This document shows positions 17,886-29,900 of a stretch of 57,192 bases of DNA, one piece after another. The notes under the pieces were generated by a model that saw nothing but the letters and a program-made list of their open reading frames with translations, did no database searches and was not told the origin of the DNA. The stretch is from Bacteroidales bacterium (GTDB taxonomy: Bacteria > Bacteroidota > Bacteroidia > Bacteroidales > P3): positions 1 to 57,192 of the forward strand of contig JAGADZ010000046.1 in assembly GCA_017613375.1 (NCBI GenBank), read 5' to 3'. Both the position numbers and the translations under genes were made by a program. The first letter of the stretch is position 1. Each line of letters starts with the position of its first letter.

Positions 17886-17997
17886 CAGATTGTACCGTGG
17901 TATCCCCGCGGGACACAATTCGCTGTGCGAAAATGTCATACATGCGTACACGCGAATTAGTAAATATATAATAACTGAGAAAAAAAAGATATAAGAT
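17886..17997 (+). promoter_or_regulatory. Structured 5' leader of the giant adhesin gene
   Basis: The leader holds TCCC-CGC-GGGA (about 17903-17913) and two competing pairings for AATTCGC (17917-17923): with GCGAA at 17927-17931 or with GCGAATT at 17952-17958. Mutually exclusive helices suggest possible regulation of the downstream gene, but this is only a fold read by eye. Confidence 0.3.
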
Positions 17998-20900
17998 ATG
18001 AGAAAATCGTTCAAAACGTGGATACTTACTGCCCTGGCGACAGCAATGATTTCAGGGCTCCAGGCCCAGGCTCCGTCCCCGTCCCATCCCACCATAGGCG
18101 GTGCGGTATATGGCGGAGGCCGTGTTGCCGATGTCAATGGAAGCACCCTCGTAAAGATCGTGAACTGTGAAACCATCGGTGCCGTCTTCGGCGGCAACGA
18201 CATTGCCGGCAAGGTATTGGCAGGCACTGCCAATACCAATAGTTTCTCTGGCTCCGAAGTCCTTATCGGCGTTGCCGACCAGAGTGCCCAAATCCGCATA
18301 GGCTCCGTCTATGGCGGCGGCAACGGTTTCTACAGCTACCCTGGCGGCGTCGGAGGCTTTCATGTGAAGGATTCGGCCGGAACAAAGATACGTCACTATG
18401 TGAGACAGAACGCTGCCATCCCTACAGGAACAGGTTTCTTTATCGCCGAGTATTATTTCACCGGAGGTGACACCACCAAGGTCCTCGATGTCCCCTCGGG
18501 AACCTTCTATGTGCCTCAAACGGTACGCACCAAAATCACCGTCAACACTAACATACCTGTAATAGACTCCCTCTTCGGCGGCGCCAAGAACGCTTTTGTC
18601 ACCGCCACGTCAGACAACAGCACCCTGATAACCGTCAATGGCGGCACGATATACAGTGTCTTCGGCGGCAACAACTTCGGCGGTGCTCTGGGTACAGGCT
18701 CCAACCATACCATCAATATTGCAGGCACCAAGACGGAAACCATACGCAACAACAATCCCTCCGACAACCTCGGTGTCAACCACGGTATCAGATATCTCTT
18801 CGGCGGCGGCAACAAAGTCGCTGGCCAGAATGTGGTCATGAACATCACGGGTGGCCAGATAGACACCTGTTTCGCCGGCGGCAACAGCGCCGACGTCGGA
18901 ACTTCCGTAGTGACTGTGAATATCACTTCTCCACTTTACGACTATGCCCACTCGAAATACAGCAATCCCAATGACTATCCCTACGACATCCATAAGAGCG
19001 TGTTCGACATCCGCTGTCTCTTTGGCGGCAACAACAAGGCCGACATGGCCCATCTGCCGACCATCACCCTCACCCGAGGCGGCATCCACAACCTCTACGG
19101 CGGCGGCAATGTAGGTATCATGAGAGGCGGCATCGTGGGTGACGACAACCGCAGCGTATGCCATTACATCGACAACGACAACCGCGAGGCCGGCACTTTA
19201 ACAGAGAACCGCTACCTCAGCACGAAGATAGTGATAAAACCCACCGTTGCCAACAACGACTATCTGGTCATCGACACCGTGTATGGTGGCGGCCAGAGTG
19301 CCGGAACGCTGTGCGACACCTATGTGGAGGTCGCCGGCGGTCATGTGGGCACCATCTTCGGAGGCACCAACATCAGGGGCTCCATCGGCCCCAACCGTGC
19401 CGCGGCGATGAAGAGCAACATCTGGCTGCATGGCGGTAACATCCACGAGAGCGTCTTCGGAGGCAGCAACGGCTACTACCGCTGTATGGACAACAGCGGA
19501 TACCTGTCAGGCATAACCAACACCGTCATCCCGGGAGCCACCGTGCCTTACAACGTATCGTTCTCGGGCTCCATACCTCAGATTTGGCAGACCAGCATCC
19601 TGATGGACTCCTCTGTTGTGGTATCGGACAATGTGTATGGCGGTGGCAACCTCGCATTCGTAGGCCGTCCCCACGACGTGTTCGGTGACGCCGGAGCCTC
19701 CACGAAGGTCCGTATCATGGGCGGCACGGTGGGCAACGACGTCTATGGCGGTGGCAACTTCGCCGACGTCTACGGCACCGCAGATGTCCATATTAGCACG
19801 AATAATGCCGTAACCATAGGACACAATGTCTATGGCGGCAACGACAAGACCGGACGTGTCACCGGCTACGGCCGCGGTGCAGGGTCTCTCTCTCCTTACA
19901 GGACCTCGACGGTACGCAACGCCAATTTTGTCAACAGCAACCTCGACGGTAGTTTCTGGGACAGCTTCAACGGAGAAAACAAGATTGAACTTACCGCCAC
20001 GAACGCTGCGGCGTATGTCCTCGTGGAAGGCAACCCCTCCATTGCGGGCGACGTCTATGGCGGCGGCAACGGCGACTATAACTACTACCGCTACAACGAC
20101 GGCTATGTAGTTGAGAGATACTATGTCGGCGACGAACCCAGCGGAGAAGGCACCTGGATAGAGGATCCAGAAGGCAAGATGACCTGGGAGTCGGGCCGCG
20201 AGGAGGTGCTGCGCTGCAGCTCCACGACGTTCCCCGAAGCCGTGAGCGCCTTTGTGGACATCCATATCGGCGGCACGGGCAGCATAAACCGTGTCTTCGC
20301 CGGCGGCAACAGTGCCAGCGTGAGCGGACAGACCACGGTGAACTTCAACTGTACCGACATCGGCTCTTCAGCCCAGGTTGGAAGCATCTTCGGCGGCAAC
20401 AACAAGGTTGACATGGCCATCGTGCCCCGCCTGCTTCTGCAGAAAGGCAAAGTCAGCAAGATATACGGCGGCGGCAACCTCGGTGGCATGACAGGACTTA
20501 GAATCGCCAATGCCACGAATGTCAGCACCTATGTGGGACTCGTCAGTCCTGACGTGACAGTCACCGACGAGATATACGGCGGATGCAATGCCGCCGACGT
20601 GGAGCATGCGACCTTCGTGAAGGTCGTGCGTGGCACACTGAACGGAAACATCTTCGGCGGCAACGACGTTGCAGGCCATGTGACAGACTCTTACGTATGG
20701 GTCAACGGTCTCGACGCAACACCGAGGCTGACACTGTCGAACATGGTGTTCGGCGGCGGCAACGGAGAATACACCTACACCACCAACGGTGATTTGTTCA
20801 ATGCCAACGGCATCACCGGCGTCACCGGTCGACCGACAGTGGGGAACACCCATGTCACCGTCAACGGCAATGTGGAATTGGACAACAACCTCTACGGTGG

Positions 20901-23900
20901 CGGTCTGGCGGGAGACTGCACCAATACCACAGTGGTCCTCGACGCGGCAGAAGGTATCTTCAACGACCTTATCTTCGGAGGCGGCCGCGGTGACGTCGCC
21001 AACATAGGCAACCGATGCCCCACTTACAACGGCTTTGCCGGCGGAGTCACGAAGTCCCATGTCGGCAATGTCACGGGTACCGCGACCCTGAACATCGTCC
21101 GCATGCACGACATGCACGAATACGGCGTCAGTCGCCGTCGTGCCATCTTCTGCGGCGGCCATGCCGGCGACGTGGCCAACACCGAGCTCACCCTCGCCAA
21201 TACCAACACAGCGCATATTCCTGCACTCTATACAGGCTGTCTTGCCTCCAACGTCACCGGCACGGCACATGCCGTGTTGAACGGCGTTTCCCGTGACAAC
21301 GAAGTCCCTATTGTCGACACCGTCTACGGCGGCAACGACTACAGCGGCAAGGTGCAGCATACCAACCTCGAAATCAACAGCGGCACCTATCTTCATGTCT
21401 TCGGTGCCGGCAATGGCGACTACGACTACAGGAATGACTCACAGCTGGCTTATGTCTTCACAGAGACGACCAATACCAACACCATCGACGATCCCGCCTT
21501 ACGCGAAACTCCTCCCACCGGATTCAACATCCCGTCAGGGTACCATACGGCTTATGACGAGCACGCGTCATCCATGGTCATCAACACCGAAGTGCAGCCT
21601 GCCCAGACGACCTATGTCCACACCTACCGCTACTGGCGTAACGTGTCGTGCCCGGGATGGCAGGATACCGTGCCCTACAGCATGGTTGTCGATGTGACCA
21701 TCAACGGAGGCCATTTCATCCACAACGTGTATGGCGGCGGCAACATGGGTCTTGTCGGCGACCGCGACATGGACCCGGCACAGATGAACAACAAGACCTA
21801 TGCCGAAGCCCACATAGGCTATATCACGCTGAACATCCACGGCGGTAACTTCGACCACCATGTCTTCACCGGAGCCCGCGGCAAGGTGGCAATGAAGAGC
21901 CAGTTCTTCAAAGGCACCAGCGGATGGACGAACCCCGTCACCAGCCAAAACGGCAAGAACATAACCGGCGACAATTTGTACAACCAGCTGGCCTATGCAC
22001 AAAAAATACTCAATATCGACGGCGGCACCGTGCTCTTCAGCATCTATGGCGGCAGCGAGGCTGTCGACGACGGCTTCCCCTATGAATGTATAGGAACCGC
22101 GGATGTGGTCTATTACAACCCCAGAGCGGCGAGACCTGCACATCGTTATCAGACGAACAGCTCGATGCGACCCTCTTCGATTCTCAACATCATGGGCGGC
22201 GAAATACGCAAGAGTGTCTATGGCGGCGGCTACCAAGGTAACGCCTACGGCTCCATATATGTCAACGTCGGAGCCGATGCCGTAGACGATTCTCCGGTAT
22301 GGACCAACACCTACAACTATGTCACCGGCATCGGATCGACTCCGGCACAGGGAGCAGGCTTCACTCTGGCGGCTTACAAGCCCACAGGAATGACAGCATC
22401 TACTGTAGGTCTTGAAGCCTCGGTCTACAACGGCAGCGACTGGGGCGAGGCCGACGACCACGCCTACTTCAACACCCGCGGTGTCTTCGGAGGCGAGACC
22501 AACATACTTATTGACGGAAGAGGCTACAACACATCGGGTGTCAACCCCGAGTTGAACGACCTGCCCGGTATGAACATCGCCTTCAGCGTCATCGGAGCCG
22601 GCACCTCGACAGAAGGCGGCGACATCCGACGTCTTATAACCATACGCAACTACGGATACTACGACGAGTGCGGCAAGACTACCAGAAACCTGATGTCCAT
22701 ACAGCGCGCCGACAAGGTGATTCTCGACCATGTCTACATCACCCTCGACGGAGAACAGGACGCCTTCTCGGCCTACGCATCGCCGAGCTATTCGCTGTGC
22801 CGTCTGGACACCCTGATGTTCTATGACGACAACATAGTCTTCATCACCGCCCCCGGTATGTATATAGGAAACGTCACGAGTGTGAAACCCTTTGCCGAAT
22901 ACAACGGCATCCGCGACATGCTCGATTTCACCAGCATCTCCCATCCCGACTACCTGTACAACAATGCACGTGTCGCCGGCGGCGAGGGCGAAAATGTCAG
23001 TAGCAACGACATGCTCGACAACCTGCTGGCTGAATGCAGCAGCAACATATGCCTGAAACTCCCCACCGAACGCGGAAGGACCGAACAAATCGCCGCGGCA
23101 AACACCCTCGTCATCAAGAACGGCTCCTACCTGAGAGTGGCGCACTTCAAAGACACTGTGAACAATCTGAGCGGTGCCGACGAGATGGATGGCAAGGACG
23201 ACGCGGGGAACCACTGGGGCAGTGTATTCGGATGGATGTACCTGATTTCGGATGAGACACAGTCGTACATATACGCCGATTACAAAACCCCGTCGAGCCA
23301 TAGCGGCGAGGGAGGCTTTATATCGGCCTGTGCCGGAGAAAACGTGGCAATCACCGGTTTCTCCAGCGACCTCAAGGAAGTCCAATACACCAATGTGAGC
23401 GAGAACGGAAACCCCGTATACCGCACCTGGCGTGTCGGTACAACTCAGGGTTCGCGTTCACGCCACATCACTCTTGTTGCCAATGTGACGCCCGACAACA
23501 CGCTTAACTACAACCTGCGTGCAGATGACTATACTATTCGTTTGAGCAACGGATTGGATTCCACCGGTGCCGACGCGACAATAACCATTCCCAACAACAC
23601 CAACCTGGCCTATGCCACTACAACGCTCGAGCTGCCTCCTGCCGAAGGCGGAAACTTCTATATTATATCGAGCGTCACCATCGACCAGGACAACGGCGAG
23701 CAGATGAAACTTACCGATGTTGCCTATGACCACAGCATTGACGCCTTCTTCAGACCGCGAGCCGATGACGATGTCGCATTGGATATTGCTGCAATATCAA
23801 GGGATGGTGCCAATGACGACGCAAATATGCGTAACTACACTTTCGGTCTCGCCTTCTCGACATTGGGTGCCAACAGCAATTTCGAGCAGAGCAGCTGCTG

Positions 23901-26900
23901 GATGCCGTCGGCCACATTCATAGGAAATCCTGATCTTGATAACGTCGACCAACATGACCCGCTCTCATTCCACACCATCACCACCCCGGCACCGCACGAC
24001 ATCTGGCAGGCTGTAACGACCGACGAAGGAGGAAATCCAACGACCTACAAATACTTCAACTGCTGGCCTACGACATCGATAAGCGGAAACAAATGGATGA
24101 ACGGTGTAAAGGGCTATATCTCGCGTGCCGTGAAAGCGGGCAGCGGTATGATTCCCACCATGGAATTCACACTGCTCTACGACAAGCGACTGACCACGAC
24201 CATCACCCGCGACGTGGAGTTCACCATGCAGGAATACACCAGTACTGGCGAATGGGTTGGACCTGTGAACGTGACTGTGACCATCGCCACGGTCATCAAA
24301 GACTTCGACGACCTGGAAGCCCCTGTGCTGGCCATGTACAACGAGGGCATCAACAACGAATATGTACGCAAGGTGACCATACCGGCATCCTACAAGCAGA
24401 GAGAGCTTTATATCACCGGTGTGGAATGGGAACTGAACACCGAGGAGGGAACCGCCTATCAGCCTGCATGGTTTGCATTGCAGGACAGCAGCACAACTAT
24501 TGCCTCGAACGATGTCTTCTCCCTGATACTGAGCCCGTCGGAGGCGGCATCGGAGAATATCACCAACCACTTGGGCTGGTACAACATCGACACCACCGGG
24601 ATCGACCTCTACAATCTTGCCCTGACAGACTTCATATCGACCTACAAAGACGAGGCAAATCTACCTGACAACTACGATTTCCCGGGTAACAAGCTGGCCA
24701 ACTACACCACAGAGGACCCATCAAACAACCCCGCTCTCACCGATTTCACAAGAGCCACAAGAATTACCCAGAACGGAATGCTGATAGGTACATTGGACGG
24801 TCGTTCCACTGCAAGTATAGAATTGACACTGAAATACAACGGCGACTATGTTTATCATGACTGCTATCCGAAACCGCTTGGTAAAATCCGTGTAAAGATG
24901 AAATGGCGCAACACCAAGCATGTCAACGACGCCGGTGTTGCCGACGATGGTGAATTCTATATCAATATATTCCTTCGTACACGAGAAGCGGGTGACACCA
25001 TCTATTTGGGTCCAGGCACTTCTATAGAACGGACACCAGACGGATCAGGGGCAACACCCGTTACCGTAAGGTCGTTCCACCATCCTGCCAACGTAGCCAT
25101 ACACGGCAGCAGCCGAGTACAAGACAACCACCACAGCTATGTGACCAATCCTGACTGTTACGTAAATACTCTTACCGAGGCCCTGACGGTCTACTGGGAG
25201 GGTGACGTGATTGCCGTGATGGGGACAATACCCATCAACGAGGCGGAGAAATCTGTCATTGCTCACGGTGACGACTACAGCATTATCCAGATAATCCGCT
25301 ACTCCGGAAGCCACTACAAGTTCCCGTCGTTGGGATGCGCCCACACAGGACCGCTGTTCGATGTCAGTGCCGGCAACCTTAACTTTAGAAATGTATGGTT
25401 GAACGGCAGCGGTTGTACACGTACCAAGCCTTTAGTCGCAGGAACCCACGGCCAAGACGAATATAGCCGTACCCGGTGCGGTACGACAGACAACTACTAT
25501 CTGAAAAACTGGAGACGCGAGGAGGTGCTGCTCTATTCGGAAGGACCAATGATATACTGTCATGGAAGCGGCAAAGTGAACCTGAGCTCCAATGTACGCC
25601 TGTCGAACAACTTCAACGGAACACACAACAAGACCTGGAATTCCGGTCAGAGCCGATGGGACGACAACAGCGCTGCTGTCTGCGGCGGTGCCATGGCCGT
25701 AATTAAAGATGGCTCCACACTGCCTTCGGTGATTATAGGCAATATGTGCACTTTCTACGACAATGTCATTGTTGACTGGAGCAGTCCCGAAAACGACGCG
25801 GCAACGGTATTGGGCCACGCAACCAATGAGCCGCTGAACTACGGAGGCGCCATATATATTGATGGCGGACATGTGCAGCTGGGTACCACCATCCAGACCT
25901 CGGAAAACAATATCAATATCTCACGAAACTACTACCTCCACAGCATGTCTGGAGAAAACACCGGCCTTATTGTCAAGACCAAACATATGCTGGGAGATGT
26001 TGCAGACGAGACATTCCAAATCTACTATCTGGACACGCTGAAGATGTCGCAGAGCTTCGCCCTGAGCAACATCTACCTGTCACGAACACCTTATGTATGC
26101 CCCTCACCGATGAACAGCACCCCCAGCAATGCGGAGGCTGTGGCCCGCTACCAGCATGTGTCACCTGTACGATATGACGAAAAGAGCTCGACAGTGTTCT
26201 TTATCGCCGACATGAGCGAGAATTCACGCATAGGCATCAGCAAGTGGTTCCCGGGATATATCTACAACTACAATCCTTCACACAGACTGTACAATCACGA
26301 CATTCCGCGTGACACCATCATAGTGGCTATGGACTTGAGCGGCAAGAACCGTATTGCCGAACTGAACGCCGAGCGAGGTGTCTTCTTCAACGACTCTATA
26401 TACTACTCCATGGCCAACCGCCCGGACGTCAACAACATCGAAGATATCCCAGACCCTGCACCGGAAGGATTCTCGGGAAGCACCTTGGAGGAATACAAGA
26501 CTTGGCTTTTATCTCAGGGAACCTACAAGGACTGGAACAGCTCAACTCCTAAAGAAGATTCGATAGGATTCTACGTTGACCGCAACCTCACCACCTACCA
26601 CGGCAACACTGGGGTCAACCCCAACTACAGCGACCGTGTGTTCGTCTTCCAACACCCTAACGTGAGCCCGAGAAACATCTTCTTCCAACGTTGTGCCACC
26701 TTCGGCAAGGGCAAACGCCACACCCTTGTGGAGAGTGAATACTACACCAATGATCCCGGACATCCGACGACACTGACTTACCTCGATTTGGTACAAGGCG
26801 ACAGCATCGCCTTCAAATGGAACCCCGACGCCACCTGTGTGGCAAGTACCGATACCATACTCTTCTTCGCCGGCGGCGGATTCTTCCCCTACAAATACCA

Positions 26901-29900
26901 TTGGGACTACGACTCTATTGTCTCGGATGTCACCACTCCAGAGAGCTGGCGTAATATTACGCTGACCCGTATCCCGGTACGCGAACGTACAAGCTACGGC
27001 CCCAACGCCATCGCAGGTGTTGGATCACGCAACGAGCTGCTACGCACCCGTGCACAGAGAGACACCTTGGTGCTCCGCATGCTGCACCAACGCCAGAACC
27101 AGCTGAAATCGACCTACCTCTATACCGTCACTGCCACCGACCTCACATCGAACTGCGAAGTCGTGCAGCCAGTGATGGTGCGTGTAGGCAAGATTACACA
27201 GGAAGGCCGTGGCAGCGAATTCAGCCACCAGCATGGGGCTTTCTACATCGACTCGACCAACTTCCTGCGACACCGCAACCCCTACGCGGCATACTATAAC
27301 TACAACCACCCCGACAGCGCCAACACTCTGGCGGGCATCTATACCGACTTCCCCGTCTCGGATGGCGAGCTCGGCGTTACTCCTGACGCTTTCGGCTCAC
27401 TGCGAGCCGGAGAGGCCCACGACGATGGAAGCATCTCCTACCCCAACGCACGCCTCTTCCGACAGAAACTCGACGAACACGGCGACCCACTCTATATTAC
27501 ACCCGAAGGCATAGAGACAACCGAAGCCGCAGGAAACGAACCTCTGTCCGACTACCTGTACTACCGTGTCAGTGTGCCCGGCGTGGACAGCAACAGCTTC
27601 CACGACCATGTAGAGCTCTATCCCGACAAGAACTACTATGCATTGTACGGACATTACCCGTTTGCCAACTCCGACGGCGAGGCTCTCTATCCTTGGTATG
27701 ACGCTACAGGCGACACCTTGGTTTACCTGCGCTGGATGGACGAAAACAATCCTCCCTCGACGGCGGCAGACTACACCACCCGCAGCAACTTCACCAACGA
27801 AGGCAATTGCCACAGGGTGCGTTATGTGCCGTTCCATACCTATTCCAACGACGACGGTACCTTGGTACAAGGCGGTATCCGCCGCGCCGGTTTCTCGCAC
27901 GTGCCGATGCAATACTACCGTAGGGCCCGCAACGACGGCAACACGGCAGAACGTATGGCTGCGCGTACCTTCAGCGGCAAACCGTACCACGACGCACAAT
28001 ATGCCATCAACAACGCCACATATGTTGAATACGGCACCTGGAATCCCGTCCCGAGCGAGAAGGCTCCCGCAGCGGATCTCTACTCCAGCGAGATGGTGCC
28101 GCGCTACCTGCGTGTGTACGAAGCCTTCAAGGTGAACCCGAAAATCTTACCGGAAGAGGCACAGGGCTATGTGGAGATGTACCCGATGTACGCCACCTCG
28201 ACAATGTATGACGACCCCAACAATCCGAGCGACCCGAACCGTGCCAACGTACTTTCACCATACACAGAATTCTGCGCCAACAGTGTCATACACCTCCGTC
28301 CTATCGTCAAAGACCATGACGCAACACTGCATCCTCTGACATCCAAGGTGCCTGGCCTGGCATCGTCGAGTGACTGGGAATATGTGGCATGGGATTTCGA
28401 CCCCTCAGGACATGACACCATCAGTTTCGTGGTCGGCAGGACACAAGAGGAAAATGAGCCGACAATCTATGTGGCGCCCAAGGACTACTGGTGGCAGGTT
28501 GTCACACACCACCCGGGAGAAGAGTCCTATAACCGCTACTACAACGGCAACGTGAAGATTACGGATTACCGCGGTCTTGCATGGCTCATCAGCACCGTCA
28601 ACGGCTACAACGGCCAGAACGCACACACATTCCGCTTCGACACCGTATACCTCGACTTCTATCACGAAATCGGCGGTGGAAGATATGTCGACACCGTGAA
28701 TATGGCAGCTCACAAGTGGACACCTCTGGGCAACCTGAACAACCCGTTCGAGGGTACCCTGCTGGGTATTACGAGAAATGCCGCTGGCGACAGTATCGGC
28801 GTTGAACCTCTCGGTACTGACGTTGAAGGATTCATCCCGACAGTGGCAAACATCATCGTCAACGAACCTACTCTGCAACTTGTGGGTATGTTCGGTTACA
28901 CCAACTGCGCCACACTGTCCAACTTCAATATGGAGACCCCGATGCTCAACGGTACCAGCTATGTGGGCTCCCTCGTCTCCTATGCCGACTCGGCGACAAA
29001 GATATCCAATGTCTCCGTCAACCATTCCATCATCTTCGGCGAACATATCATGGGTGGCCTTGTTGCACACTCCCGCAAGATGGAAATCGACGTGGCCAAC
29101 GTGAATGAGCAACGACTGAAAGGTAACGCCGTATATGCAGGCGGTATGATAGGTCTTGCCGAAAACACCACGATGAGCAACTGGAGAGCGGTGGTCAGCC
29201 TAAACAACCTGTCGGCAATCTATTTCGGCTCGACAGCAGGTAAGTCCGAAGCTTCGACCTTTGACCCGACCAAGACAGTGCTGCGGTCCTCGTTCCGCAA
29301 CGGCTACGCCCGCATAATCAGCGACGGATTGAGCCGCCGCATCGGTGGTCTGGTAGGTTATGCCGAAGCACTGAATTTGAACAACTGCTATGTCTATGGC
29401 GAAGCCAAGGGCAGGGATTATGTCGGCGGCTTGGCAGGCAATATCAGCAGCAATGTCAATATCAGCAACTGCTACTACCTGAACGGCATGACCGAGAGCC
29501 TGTGGGGCTACAACATCTATGCCAACAGCGTCAACAAGTCGACAACCTTCCAGGGCAGCGGCAACCATGTGCTGCTGACCGAACGCGTCGACGGCTACAA
29601 CAATATGACACGCGCACTGAACCGCTGGGTGAAAGCTCAGAACGACAACACCCTGCTGTGGTGGCGTTCCGACCTGGATTGGGAGAATGAGGGCTACCCG
29701 ATATTCGGCACTCCCGACATGATTACTGTCCGCGACAGCATGAGCACAGCAGTGTGCGACAGCTTGCTGTGGGACGGCCTGCCATTCACCGAAAGCGGCA
29801 TCTATATGTTCCGCGTGGTCGACAGCACCGACTATCTCGACAGCACCTTCATACTGTACCTGACAGTGAACTACAGCGAACGCACCGATGTGAGCGACAC

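Noticed and set aside
21568..23385. 605-residue open frame opposite the giant adhesin
   Set aside because: It is an antisense shadow of the Gly/Asn-rich repeats; no signal or domain is present.
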